This document shows positions 26,197-34,006 of a stretch of DNA of 64,000 nt, piece by piece. A program made the position numbers and the translations under genes. The DNA is taken from NCBI GenBank assembly GCA_008123405.1, contig VSSA01000006.1, forward strand, positions 1-64,000, in the 5' to 3' direction. The notes beneath the pieces are model-generated. The model did not search any database, was not told the DNA's origin, and was given only the letters and a program-made list of their open reading frames with translations. The DNA comes from Nocardioides sp. BGMRC 2183 (GTDB lineage Bacteria > Actinomycetota > Actinomycetes > Propionibacteriales > Nocardioidaceae). Each line of letters begins with the position of its first letter. Within the stretch, counting starts at the first letter, position 1.

Positions 26197-26329
26197 CGTG
26201 CTCCTGCTTTCGATGGGGTGGAGCAGACCGGCGGTTGGCGCTGGAGTCCGCTGAACAGTCCCAGAGCCTACGCAGCCTGCCCCGGCAACTCCATCTGGCG
26301 ACGTCGCCGGCGGTCGGCCCGCGGTCCGT

Positions 26330-27061
26330 TCACACGCGACGCAGGACCGCGGTGACCTTCCCGAGGATGGTGGCGTGGGTGCCGTCGATCGGCTCGAACG
26401 CATCGTTGTGGGGCAGCAGCCAGACCTTGCCGTCGCGACGCTGGAACGTCTTGACGGTCGCCTCACCGTCGATCATCGCGGCCACGATCTCGCCGTTCTC
26501 GGCGGTGTTCTGCTGACGGATCACCACATAGTCGCCGTTGCAGATCGCGGCGTCGATCATCGACTCTCCACTCACCTCGAGCAGGAAGAGCTGCCCGTCG
26601 CCGACGAGCTGGCGGGGGAGCGGGAAGACGTCCTCGACACGCTCCTCGGCCAGGATCGGCCCGCCGGCGGCGATCCGGCCGACCATGGGGACGTTCGTTG
26701 CCTGCGGGTGAGCATCGCCGACGCCGGTCTCGTCCAGGCTGCTCTCCTCGGCACCGGAGATCGAGCGGCGCGCCGCCATCACCTCGGGCAGGAAGACCTC
26801 GATGGCGCGGGGCCGGTTGGGGTCGCGCTTGAGGAAGCCTTTCTCCTCCAACATCCGGAGCTGGTGCGCGACGCTCGAGGTGCTGGTGAGGCCCACCGCA
26901 GCGCCGATCTCACGCATGCTGGGCGGGTAGCCACGACTCTCGATGGAGTCCTTGATCGTGCCCAGGATCCGCTGCTGACGCGGAGTCAGGCCGGTCGCGT
27001 CCGGCGGGCCGTCGGGAAACTCGCGCACGGCTGCCTTGCCGGGAGTCTTCTTTCCCGTCAT
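26330..27061 (-). CDS. lexA: SOS repressor LexA
   Basis: The 243-residue repressor has an N-terminal winged helix (about 24-90: [40 protein letters not shown]). The self-cleavage site is Ala132-Gly133 in RIAAGGP, and the S24 catalytic dyad is Ser167 (VSGESMID) and Lys204 (ATVKTF). On DNA damage RecA filaments trigger cleavage and derepress repair genes. ATG 27061 follows AGGAGG. The promoter lies about 70-100 bp upstream with an SOS-like box over its -35, consistent with autoregulation. It is divergent from the LysM gene, as in mycobacteria (lexA / Rv2719c). Confidence 0.97.
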   Translation of the reverse strand: MTGKKTPGKAAVREFPDGPPDATGLTPRQQRILGTIKDSIESRGYPPSMREIGAAVGLTSTSSVAHQLRMLEEKGFLKRDPNRPRAIEVFLPEVMAARRSISGAEESSLDETGVGDAHPQATNVPMVGRIAAGGPILAEERVEDVFPLPRQLVGDGQLFLLEVSGESMIDAAICNGDYVVIRQQNTAENGEIVAAMIDGEATVKTFQRRDGKVWLLPHNDAFEPIDGTHATILGKVTAVLRRV

Positions 27062-27129
27062 CGGATCCTCCTGGGAGTGCTGGGTGCCGCGCTGACGCGG
27101 GATGCGAGAGGCGTGGTCGGCGTCCCTCG

Positions 27130-27170
27130 ACGGTAGCGCCAAACCGGGGCGCTGATCAAACATCTGTTCG
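27130..27170 (-). promoter_or_regulatory. lexA promoter with overlapping SOS box
   Basis: On the minus strand, TTGATC (27159-27154) and TACCGT (27135-27130) are separated by 18 bp. CAAACATCTGTTCG at 27157-27170 differs at one position from the actinobacterial SOS pattern CGAAC-N4-GTTCG and overlaps the -35, so LexA should repress its own gene. Confidence 0.72.
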
Positions 27171-27262
27171 AGTGGCGTGTCGGTGGAGTCCTCGATCTCC
27201 GTTCGTCTCGACCCGGGCCCTGGTGCCGGGCCTCGAGCCCGAGTCCGATGGGCCCGCGGCGT

Positions 27263-27337
27263 CGAACATCGATTCGAACAGATGCTTGACCCCGTTCGAA
27301 CAGATGATCTAATCTCGTACACGTGTTCGATTCGAAC
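27263..27337 (+). promoter_or_regulatory. LysM-gene promoter embedded in a cluster of SOS-like boxes
   Basis: TTGACC (27286-27291) and TAATCT (27310-27315) are 18 bp apart and point toward the LysM gene. SOS-like sites are CGAACATCGATTCG (27263-27276, one mismatch to CGAAC-N4-GTTCG), CGAACAGATGCTTG (27275-27288, two), a two-mismatch site at 27297-27310, and CGTACACGTGTTCG (27316-27329, one). A palindrome GTTCGATTCGAAC lies at 27325-27337. The boxes flank and overlap the -35 and -10, which predicts tight damage-inducible control. Confidence 0.7.
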
Positions 27338-27462
27338 TGATGCGCGAGTAGTCCGCCCGTCGGCATCCCAAGGGTTTCTGTCGGGGGTCTCCGTCACCGT
27401 CTCGATCGCACGCAAGTCGACCCGAGGCTCCGAGGCCGGAGCCACTTCCCCCGGAGGTCATC

Positions 27463-27840
27463 ATGAGCACCATCACCCTGTCGCCCGTCTCGCGTACGAC
27501 GCCCGCCGGCCGCTCCCGCCGCGCGTCGACGTCTCCTGGGGGCGGTGTCCGTCTGACGCGACGCGGTCGCGCGGTGGTCTTCGTGCTCGGACTCCTGATC
27601 GCGTTCGGGCTCGGCATCTTGCTGGCGGCGGGTTCGATCGCGACCTCCGATGCGGGGTCGCCGCAGGTCGAGGTGGTGACCGTCGGTCACGGGGACACGC
27701 TGTGGGACATCGCCAGCGACGCAGCTGCTGCGGCGGGGTCGGACGACGTCCGGTCGATGATGGACCGGATCCAGGAGCTCAACGCTCTCGACTCGAGCGT
27801 GCTCTACGCCGGTCAGGATCTGCGCGTCCCGACCGAGTGA
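27463..27840 (+). CDS. LysM-domain membrane protein, SOS-linked cell-division suppressor candidate
   Basis: The 125-residue protein has a basic Ser/Thr-rich cytoplasmic N-terminus (about 1-38), one membrane helix (VVFVLGLLIAFGLGILLAAG, about 42-62) and an extracytoplasmic LysM domain (VTVGHGDTLWDIASDAA through YAGQDLRVP). Position, orientation and architecture match the lexA-divergent gene of actinobacteria: Rv2719c/ChiZ in M. tuberculosis, and functionally DivS in Corynebacterium. These delay septation after DNA damage. ATG 27463 follows GGAGG. The SOS boxes at 27263-27329 lie about 135-200 nt upstream, so an untranslated leader of roughly 140 nt is predicted. Orthology is inferred from context, since LysM itself is generic. 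Confidence 0.85.
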   Translation: MSTITLSPVSRTTPAGRSRRASTSPGGGVRLTRRGRAVVFVLGLLIAFGLGILLAAGSIATSDAGSPQVEVVTVGHGDTLWDIASDAAAAAGSDDVRSMMDRIQELNALDSSVLYAGQDLRVPTE

Positions 27841-27921
27841 GCCATTGCGCTCACATCCATGACTCGTCCGCCGCTTCGACCCCGGCGGACGCAGGGCCCG
27901 AGCCAGGCCCGATGGGGAAGA

Positions 27922-27954
27922 CGAGGGGCGGGATCATCGCGATCCCGCCCCTCG
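27922..27954. terminator. strong hairpin after the LysM gene
   Basis: A 14-bp perfect stem (27922-27935 with 27941-27954) closes a 5-nt loop between the convergent LysM gene and the small membrane protein gene. No T-tract is present. Confidence 0.82.
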
Positions 27955-28014
27955 CGCCGTGACTGGGTGCGCGCAGTTGCCAGAAACGGCCAGGGACCGG
28001 AAACGGCCCCCGGC

Positions 28015-28341
28015 TCAGCGAGCCGCTCGCCGGCCGCCCTTCGGCGTCGTGGGATCGCGCTTGGGTCGTGGCTCCGGCGTGTGGGTCAGTCCGAGGGCGC
28101 GGGAGAGGCGCACGATCAGCATGAAGGCGAGGAAGAGGCAGGCGACGGCGCCGATCGCCGCCAGGGCCAGGAAGCCCCAGGCCGCGGCCTCACCGTCCTG
28201 TCGTGCCGTGGCGCCGAAGTCGATCGCCGCGTAGACCAGGTAACCCCAGGCGACCAGGCTCGCGGTGATGCCGATCGCGAGCAGGAGGTAGGTGGGACGG
28301 AACTTCTGTCGCTGTCGATCCCCGGCCCGCTTCCCACTCAC
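28015..28341 (-). CDS. small two-helix membrane protein of unknown function
   Basis: The 108-residue protein has a basic N-terminus (VSGKRAGDRQRQKFRP), two membrane helices (TYLLLAIGITASLVAWGYLV and WGFLALAAIGAVACLFLAFM) with a short loop between, and a Pro/Arg-rich cytoplasmic tail ending GGRRAAR. The GTG 28341 start follows GGGAG at about 10 nt. It converges with the LysM gene and is divergent from nrdR. I do not recognise the family. Similar small membrane proteins are common beside nrdR in related genomes, but no role is implied. Confidence 0.72.
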   Translation of the reverse strand: MSGKRAGDRQRQKFRPTYLLLAIGITASLVAWGYLVYAAIDFGATARQDGEAAAWGFLALAAIGAVACLFLAFMLIVRLSRALGLTHTPEPRPKRDPTTPKGGRRAAR

Positions 28342-28738
28342 GCGGACATTCTCCCTGATCGGTGGCTGCGACGAGGCGTAACCCGCCAGCGGGCTGCCCG
28401 GGACCGGTCTCGGCGAAGGGGCGACGTACCGGCGACACGCCTCGGAGGCCGGGACGCTGAACCGGTGGCAACGGCGTGACCTGCGCAAACGCCGGCGCGG
28501 GCGGTCGGTGGGTGAACTCCTCGCACCCGGGTGTTGCGCGGCGGGAAGGGCAGGCGTACGGTTACCACTACATCTAGTAGTTACAGCGGTGTAGTTCTCC
28601 ACATCTAGTTCACAGAACAAGGGGTGGAGACTCACAGTTCATGGCCGGATGTCCACAGCATCGCCCCGATTTTCCACATGCCACCACCGTGTTCGGCCGC
28701 CACTGGCGTCCGAACGTGCTCCCGGGAGGAGGACTGAC
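28342..28738 (+). promoter_or_regulatory. 397-nt divergent regulatory region before nrdR
   Basis: No convincing gene lies here. The region holds the nrdR promoter (TTGCGC 28534-28539, TACGGT 28557-28562, 17-bp spacer), two NrdR boxes just downstream of the -10, and an AT-richer leader of about 170 nt ending in GGAGGAGG before GTG 28739. A frame opening at ATG 28641 overlaps nrdR out of phase and looks spurious. Confidence 0.6.
28565..28611 (+). promoter_or_regulatory. pair of NrdR boxes
   Basis: Two 16-bp sites, CCACTACATCTAGTAG (28565-28580) and TCTCCACATCTAGTTC (28596-28611), share the core ACATCTAGT and fit the NrdR consensus core CwAtATaTwG with small changes. Their spacing is exactly 31 bp, three helical turns, as seen for known paired NrdR boxes. 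They lie right after the -10, so the nrdR-nrdJ unit is probably autorepressed when dATP is high. Confidence 0.8.
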
Positions 28739-29257
28739 GTGCACTGCCCGTACTGCAAGCATGGCGACACCAAGGTCCTCGACTCGCGGGTTGCTGACGA
28801 CGGCTGCTCGATCCGCCGTCGCCGGATGTGCCAGGGATGCGAGAAACGGTTCACCACCGTCGAGGCGATGCAGCTCACCGTGTTGAAGCGATCGGGCACT
28901 ACGGAGCCCTTCGATCGCAACAAGGCCGTCTCCGGCGTGCGCAAGGCGTGCAAGGGCCGGCCCGTCTCGGAGGACGCGTTGGCTCGGCTCGGTCAAGAGG
29001 TCGAGCACCAACTGCGCCTCGCCGGGAGTCCCGAGATCGCCGCCCATGAAGTGGGCCTGGCGATATTGCCTCCGCTGAGAGCGCTGGACGAGGTCGCCTA
29101 TCTGCGCTTCGCCAGCGTCTACCGCGGCTTCGAGTCCGCCGAGGACTTCGAGGCCGAGATCGCCGTGCTGCGTGCGGACCACGCGCTCCAGTCGGCCCAA
29201 TCCAGTCCCGACGCCGCCAGCGCCGATCCCGGCGTCCTGGTGCCGCAGTCGGGCTGA
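28739..29257 (+). CDS. nrdR: ribonucleotide reductase repressor NrdR
   Basis: The 172-residue protein has an N-terminal zinc ribbon with Cys3, Cys6, Cys31 and Cys34 (HCPYC then [10 protein letters not shown]), followed by an ATP-cone domain (about 48-138: [37 protein letters not shown]). NrdR senses ATP/dATP through the cone and represses reductase genes at paired boxes. GTG 28739 follows GGAGGAGG and places the zinc ribbon at the very N-terminus as expected. The C-terminal tail beyond the cone (about 30 residues, Ala/Ser-rich) is typical of actinobacterial versions. It lies directly upstream of nrdJ. Confidence 0.96.
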   Translation: MHCPYCKHGDTKVLDSRVADDGCSIRRRRMCQGCEKRFTTVEAMQLTVLKRSGTTEPFDRNKAVSGVRKACKGRPVSEDALARLGQEVEHQLRLAGSPEIAAHEVGLAILPPLRALDEVAYLRFASVYRGFESAEDFEAEIAVLRADHALQSAQSSPDAASADPGVLVPQSG

Positions 29258-29265
29258 CCACAAGC

Positions 29266-29301
29266 TGCCCGGCAGGTAGTGGGGAAGCTGCCTGCCGGGC
29301 A
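29266..29301 (+). terminator. hairpin between nrdR and nrdJ
   Basis: An 11-bp perfect stem (29266-29276 with 29291-29301) has a 14-nt loop and lies 9 nt after the nrdR stop. It probably attenuates or separates nrdR from nrdJ transcription. Confidence 0.65.
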
Positions 29302-29317
29302 CCACACATCCCGCCTT

Positions 29318-29384
29318 CACTTTCGTTTCGGGTCGAAAGTGTCGGCCCCTCCGGGGAGACTCGGAGTCATCGGGGATCCCGATG
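29318..29384 (+). promoter_or_regulatory. run of short hairpins in the nrdJ leader
   Basis: Four perfect small inverted repeats follow one another. CACTTTCG/CGAAAGTG at 29318-29341 has an 8-bp stem and 8-nt loop. CCCC/GGGG is at 29346-29356. GACT/AGTC is at 29358-29368, and CATCGGG/CCCGATG at 29368-29384, the last two sharing one base. No cobalamin-riboswitch B12 box was found, so this structured leader is unexplained. Confidence 0.5.
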
Positions 29385-29477
29385 GCCATCCACCGCCCGA
29401 CGACACCCAGTCGCAGCAATCAGGCCAGTCGCTTCAACCAGGCGAGTCGCATCAACAATGGGGAGTACGAAGAGACC

Positions 29478-32384
29478 ATGACCGAGACGGTGAACACCTC
29501 CGCCGACACCGGCGCGTCCAGCGGCCTGAAGATCGAGCGGGTCTTCAGCACCGAGGGCGTGCACCCCTACGACGAGATCACCTGGGAGCGGCGCGACGTC
29601 GTTCAGACGAACTGGAAGACCGGTGAGACGGTCTTCGAGCAGAAGGGCGTGGAGTTCCCCGACTTCTGGTCCCTGAACGCCTCGACGATCGTCACCACGA
29701 AGTACTTCCGCGGCGCGGTGGGCACCCCGCAGCGCGAGACCAGCCTCAAGGACCTGGTCGACCGCGTGGTGAAGACCTACACCAAGGGGGGACTGGACAA
29801 CGGCTACTTCGCGTCGCCGGCAGACGCAGAGCTGTTCGAGCACGAGCTCACCTGGTTGCTCGTCCACCAGTACTTCTCGTTCAACTCCCCGGTCTGGTTC
29901 AACGTCGGCACCAAGTCGCCGCAGCAGGTGTCGGCCTGCTTCATCCTCTCCGTCGACGACTCCATGGACTCGATCCTGAACTGGTACAAGGAAGAGGGCT
30001 TCATCTTCAAGGGCGGCTCGGGTGCCGGTCTCAACCTCTCCCGGATCCGCTCCTCCAAGGAGCTGCTGTCCTCCGGCGGCACCGCGTCGGGGCCGGTCTC
30101 CTTCATGCGCGGCGCCGACGCCTCCGCGGGCACCATCAAGTCCGGTGGCGCCACCCGCCGCGCAGCGAAGATGGTCGTCCTCGACGTCGACCACCCCGAC
30201 ATCGAGCAGTTCGTGATGACCAAGGCGCGCGAGGAGGACAAGATCCGGGCGCTGCGCGACGCCGGGTTCGACATGGACCTCGGCGGCGAGGACATCACCT
30301 CCGTGCAGTACCAGAACGCCAACAACTCGGTTCGCGTCAGCGACGAGTTCATGCGTGCGGTCGAGGACGGCACCGAGTTCGGTCTCCGTTCGCGGACCAC
30401 CGGCGAGGTGATCGAGACCATCGACGCCCGCGAGCTCTTCAAGAAGATCTCCCAGGCCGCGTGGGAGTGCGCCGACCCCGGCCTGCAGTACGACGACACC
30501 ATCAACGACTGGCACACCAACCCCGAGACGGGCCGGATCACCGCGTCCAACCCGTGCTCGGAGTACATGAGCCTGGACAACTCCTCGTGCAACCTGGCCT
30601 CGCTCAACCTGCTGAAGTTCCTCGGCGACGACGACACCTTCGACGCCGACACGTTCCGCAAGGCCGTCGAGTTCGTGATCACCGCGATGGAGATCTCCAT
30701 CTCCTTCGCCGACTTCCCGACCGAGGCGATCGGGCAGACCACCCGTGACTACCGCCAGCTCGGGATCGGCTACGCCAACCTCGGCGCGCTGCTGATGGCA
30801 ATGGGGCTCGGCTACGACTCCGAGGGCGGCCGCTCGATGGCGGCCACCATCACCTCGCTGATGACGGGGACGTCGTACCGTCGTTCGGCCGAGATCGCCG
30901 CCGTGGTGGGCCCCTACAGCGGTTACGCCCGCAACGCGGAGGCCCACCAGCGCGTGATGCGCAAGCACCAGGCCGCCAACGACCAGGTGCGGACGCTGCA
31001 CGTAGCCGACTCGGTCGTGCACAAGCTGGCGACCGAGGAGTGGGCCAAGGTCGTCGAGCTGGGCAAGGTCAACGGCTTCCGCAACGCGCAGGCCTCGGTG
31101 CTGGCCCCGACCGGCACCATCGGCTTCATGATGGACTGCGACACCACGGGCATCGAGCCCGACTTCTCCCTGGTGAAGTTCAAGAAGCTCGTTGGCGGCG
31201 GCTCGATGCAGATCGTCAACCGGACCATTCCCCGTGCGTTGAAGAAGCTCGGCTACCAGCCGGAGCAGGTCGAGGCGATCGTCGACTACATCTCCGAGCA
31301 CGGCCACGTCGTCGACGCACCGGGCCTGAAGACCGAGCACTACGAGGTCTTCGACACCGCGATGGGCGAGCGCGCGCTCAAGCCGATGGGCCACGTGAAG
31401 ATGATGGCGGCGACGCAGCCGTTCCTCTCCGGGGCGATCTCCAAGACCGTCAACCTGCCCGAGAGCGCGACCGTCGAGGAGATCGAGTCGATCTACCTGG
31501 AGTCGTGGAAGCTGGGGCTCAAGGCCACGGCGATCTACCGCGACAACTGCAAGGTCGGCCAGCCGCTGGCCGACGGTGGCGGCAAGGCCAAGAAGGACGC
31601 TGCCGACAAGGCGGCGGCCGGCGCGGCTGCCGAGGTCGAGACCCAGGTCGTCGAGAAGATCGTCTACGCCCCCACCCGCAAGCGGCTGCCGAAGTCGCGG
31701 ACCGCTCGGACCACGTCGTTCACCGTCGCCGGCGCAGAGGGCTACATGACCTCCGGTGCCCACGACGACGGCAGCCTCGGCGAGATCTTCCTCAAGCTGG
31801 GCAAGCAGGGCTCGACGCTGGCCGGTGTGATGGATGCCTTCTCGATCGCGGTCAGCATCGGCCTGCAGTACGGCGTGCCCTTGGAGACCTACGTCTCGAA
31901 GTTCACCAACCTGCGCTTCGAGCCCGCCGGCCTCACCGACGACCCCGACGTGCGGATGAGCCAGTCGATCATGGACTACGTCTTCCGCCGGCTGGCGCTG
32001 GACTACCTGCCTTTCGACGAGCGTGCCGCCCTCGGTATCTACTCCGCCGAGGAGCGTCAGCGCCACCTGGAGACCGGGTCGTATGAACCGGTCGAGGAGA
32101 CCGGTGCCGCTTCCGAGCTCACCACCCCGGTGGTCGAGGTGCGGGAGTCGGCTCCCGCCGCCACGGTCGAGAGCGCCGAGGTCCTCGAGGCGGATGTCGA
32201 TGCGGACACCGAGGACCCGCTCGCCGGTGCTCCCCAGGTCGCCCGCACGACCGCCGAGCTGCTGGAGAAGATCAGCGGCCACGCCGTCGACTCCCCGCTC
32301 TGCATGACCTGCGGCACCAAGATGCGCCCCGCCGGCTCCTGCTACGTCTGCGAGGGCTGCGGCAGCACCAGCGGCTGCAGCTGA
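29478..32384 (+). CDS. nrdJ: vitamin B12-dependent (class II) ribonucleoside-diphosphate reductase
   Basis: NrdJ reduces ribonucleotides to deoxyribonucleotides with adenosylcobalamin as radical generator and needs no oxygen. The 968-residue product has Cys154 (QQVSACFILSVDDSMDS), GGSGAGLNLS, and the radical-site motif NPCSEY with Cys360 and Glu362. APTGTIGFMMDCDTTGIEPD and a TSGAHDDGSLGE region follow. The C-terminal tail has a Cys-rich metal-binding segment (LCMTCGTKMRPAGSCYVCEG, then CGSTSGC) that acts in thiol re-reduction. ATG 29478 gives the expected N-terminus; the frame extends upstream into a Ser/Asn/Arg-rich stretch without family similarity. An acidic linker (about 875-930) precedes the Cys-rich tail. 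Confidence 0.96.
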   Translation: MTETVNTSADTGASSGLKIERVFSTEGVHPYDEITWERRDVVQTNWKTGETVFEQKGVEFPDFWSLNASTIVTTKYFRGAVGTPQRETSLKDLVDRVVKTYTKGGLDNGYFASPADAELFEHELTWLLVHQYFSFNSPVWFNVGTKSPQQVSACFILSVDDSMDSILNWYKEEGFIFKGGSGAGLNLSRIRSSKELLSSGGTASGPVSFMRGADASAGTIKSGGATRRAAKMVVLDVDHPDIEQFVMTKAREEDKIRALRDAGFDMDLGGEDITSVQYQNANNSVRVSDEFMRAVEDGTEFGLRSRTTGEVIETIDARELFKKISQAAWECADPGLQYDDTINDWHTNPETGRITASNPCSEYMSLDNSSCNLASLNLLKFLGDDDTFDADTFRKAVEFVITAMEISISFADFPTEAIGQTTRDYRQLGIGYANLGALLMAMGLGYDSEGGRSMAATITSLMTGTSYRRSAEIAAVVGPYSGYARNAEAHQRVMRKHQAANDQVRTLHVADSVVHKLATEEWAKVVELGKVNGFRNAQASVLAPTGTIGFMMDCDTTGIEPDFSLVKFKKLVGGGSMQIVNRTIPRALKKLGYQPEQVEAIVDYISEHGHVVDAPGLKTEHYEVFDTAMGERALKPMGHVKMMAATQPFLSGAISKTVNLPESATVEEIESIYLESWKLGLKATAIYRDNCKVGQPLADGGGKAKKDAADKAAAGAAAEVETQVVEKIVYAPTRKRLPKSRTARTTSFTVAGAEGYMTSGAHDDGSLGEIFLKLGKQGSTLAGVMDAFSIAVSIGLQYGVPLETYVSKFTNLRFEPAGLTDDPDVRMSQSIMDYVFRRLALDYLPFDERAALGIYSAEERQRHLETGSYEPVEETGAASELTTPVVEVRESAPAATVESAEVLEADVDADTEDPLAGAPQVARTTAELLEKISGHAVDSPLCMTCGTKMRPAGSCYVCEGCGSTSGCS

Positions 32385-32401
32385 GACTCGATCGCTCTAC
32401 A

Positions 32402-32437
32402 CCAGGTCGCCGTTCCCCTCGGGGGACGGCGACCTGG
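32402..32437. terminator. strong hairpin after nrdJ
   Basis: A 12-bp perfect outer stem (32402-32413 with 32426-32437) has further CCCC/GGGG pairing inside. It serves convergent nrdJ and the secreted-protein gene. Confidence 0.85.
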
Positions 32438-32448
32438 CGCTGTCAGCG

Positions 32449-33135
32449 TCAGCCCCGACGCACCTTGGGGCCGAGCGGCCCGAAGACCTCGGTCGACGGC
32501 CGCCCGTTCGGCGTCCACTGGTCGACGTAGAAGTCGGTGCCCTCGACGCGCGAGGTGCTCGCGCCGACGCGGACCCACCGTGGGGCGTTCAGGCAGCGAC
32601 GCGGGATTCGCAGGATCAGCCGATCGTGGTCGGCATCGACCGACGCCCGTCTCCCGCGGCACTCGCGCATCGTGGTGACGTAGGCATAGGTGGAGCAGCC
32701 GTCCTCGTTGACCTTCGGCTCGGGGAAGGTGCGACCGAGGCGGCTGAAGCCCCACCGTACGACGCCGTCCGCATCGATGCGCCATGCGTCGATCTGGTAG
32801 GCGCCGGTGTCCGCCAGCAGCGGGAGCGAAGCGAACCAGCGCTCATCTCCGAGCTCGCGCACCGTCAGGGCCAGGGCGACCGAACGCGGGCGGTGCCGCA
32901 CCGACACTCGGGTGAGGTCGGTGGTGGTCTCCTCGGTGGCCGGCGCCTCGGTCCCGTCCATGCACGGATCAGGGTCCTCCGTCTCCGGATCCGGCATGGC
33001 GTGGTGCGCCACGTCGCCGGCTGGGTCGGCGCTGACCCAGCGCTCGGCGTGTGCCGGTACGACGCCGACCGTGGCCAGGACGGTCGCGGACGTCGTACCG
33101 ATGAGCAGAGCGGCGGCGCGTTGGAGCTTCTTCAC
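32449..33135 (-). CDS. secreted hypothetical protein
   Basis: The 228-residue protein has a signal peptide (VKKLQRAAALLIGTTSATVL, ending VVPAHAERW). The mature part begins WVSADPAGDVAHHAMPDPE, an acidic PEExPDP-type segment, followed by a beta-rich domain: LTRVSVRHRPRSVALALTVR, YQIDAWRIDADGVVRWGFS, DRLILRIPRRCLNAPRWVRV. This resembles in outline the carbohydrate-binding-like repeats of exported actinobacterial proteins that begin with a D-x-x-GDV motif. Four cysteines could pair. GTG 33135 follows GGAGG at a good distance. I do not recognise a specific family. Confidence 0.78.
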   Translation of the reverse strand: MKKLQRAAALLIGTTSATVLATVGVVPAHAERWVSADPAGDVAHHAMPDPETEDPDPCMDGTEAPATEETTTDLTRVSVRHRPRSVALALTVRELGDERWFASLPLLADTGAYQIDAWRIDADGVVRWGFSRLGRTFPEPKVNEDGCSTYAYVTTMRECRGRRASVDADHDRLILRIPRRCLNAPRWVRVGASTSRVEGTDFYVDQWTPNGRPSTEVFGPLGPKVRRG

Positions 33136-33268
33136 GGACTTCCTCCCAGTGGTGTCGAGGCAGTGTTCCATGGCGGACGGGGGACGCGGGCGCCAATCCG
33201 CACGACCGCGAGGTGGCCTGTGGATGACCGTTCGCGCGTGGGCCGTCTCCGGCCTAGCGTCACCACTC

Positions 33269-33553
33269 GTGCTGGTTCGGACCCGCGCCGGACGCGGTGT
33301 CGAGTTGGTCGCCGTGGACGCCGGCCAGGGTCAGGTGCTCTGTCGCAGGTCGTTCGGTGTGCGCCTCTGGCTCGGGCGCATCGATCGCTCCGGAGGGCGG
33401 CTCTACCGTCCGTGTACCGCCGACGGTGGGGCCACCGACGGGGACGCCTCGGTCTGGGGTGTCCGGGCGCTCCCCGGGGACGGTGAGTGGCGGGTCGTCA
33501 GCCAGCGCAGGGCGCTGCGCGGCTACCGCCTGCCGGCCGCGGACGAATCCTGA
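33269..33553 (+). CDS. small hypothetical protein
   Basis: A 94-residue reading frame from GTG 33269, preceded by TAGCGT 8 nt upstream. The translation (VLVRTRAGRGVELVAVDAGQ, SFGVRLWLGRIDRSGGRLYR) is beta-rich with no membrane segment or known motif. An in-frame ATG at 33224 with GAGGTGG upstream would give 109 residues and cannot be excluded. The 3' end overlaps the convergent membrane-protein gene by 31 nt. No family is recognised, and it could be non-coding. Confidence 0.45.
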   Translation: MLVRTRAGRGVELVAVDAGQGQVLCRRSFGVRLWLGRIDRSGGRLYRPCTADGGATDGDASVWGVRALPGDGEWRVVSQRRALRGYRLPAADES

Positions 33554-33999
33554 TCGGCTTGCTCCGGGCCGCGGTCGAGCAACCGGTGGACACCGGCGGC
33601 CACCGCCACCGCGGCCACGACCACCACGATCGCCACCCACCACGCCCCACCCCAGAACGCCTCCAGGACCGCCATGCCGACCGACACGTAGATCCCGGCC
33701 CAGATCAGCGCTCCGAGGACGAGCGCGGGCAGATACCGCCGGGCCGGCATCCGCAGCGATCCCGCTGCCGCGTTCACCGCCGTCTGCACGCCGACGGTCA
33801 GGAAGCAGAGGGTGACGGCGGGGGCGCCGTACCTGCTGATCAGCTGTTCGCCTCGACGGACCGCTGCCCGCTCCGCCAGCGACGTACGTCGGTCGGCCAC
33901 GGACCGCGCGCCTCGACCGAGCAGGTAGGTACCGCCGCCGCGGGCGCAGGCCACTACCACCAGGAAGCAGTAGAGGGGGATCAGCGGCCAGTCGGGCAC
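33523..33999 (-). CDS. small DedA/VTT-like membrane protein
   Basis: The 158-residue protein has about four hydrophobic segments: LIPLYCFLVVVACARGGG, APAVTLCFLTVGVQTAVNAA, YLPALVLGALIWAGIYVSVG and WWVAIVVVVAAVAVAAGVH. The middle (RYGAPAVTLCF, then AAGSLRMPARRYLPALVLGA) resembles the SNARE-associated/DedA (VTT) core, but the protein is shorter than typical DedA members (about 200 residues). It may be a divergent or reduced lipid scramblase-like protein. The GTG 33999 start lies 7 nt after the stop of the same-strand LLM gene, so the two may be co-transcribed. Confidence 0.7.
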   Translation of the reverse strand: MPDWPLIPLYCFLVVVACARGGGTYLLGRGARSVADRRTSLAERAAVRRGEQLISRYGAPAVTLCFLTVGVQTAVNAAAGSLRMPARRYLPALVLGALIWAGIYVSVGMAVLEAFWGGAWWVAIVVVVAAVAVAAGVHRLLDRGPEQADQDSSAAGRR

Positions 34000-34006
34000 G
34001 CCACCA

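Noticed and set aside
28691-28710. GCCACTGG in the nrdR leader, resembling the B12-box fragment GCCACTG
   Set aside because: The long conserved B12 box and the surrounding paired regions are missing, so a cobalamin riboswitch is not supported.
28641-28886. Plus-strand frame beginning ATG 28641 with a G-rich upstream sequence
   Set aside because: It overlaps nrdR out of phase, has no motif, and the NrdR zinc ribbon frame fully explains the region.
29367-32282. A 971-codon minus-strand frame opposite nrdJ
   Set aside because: Same reason: it is the complement of a catalytically intact nrdJ, and its composition is that of a shadow frame.
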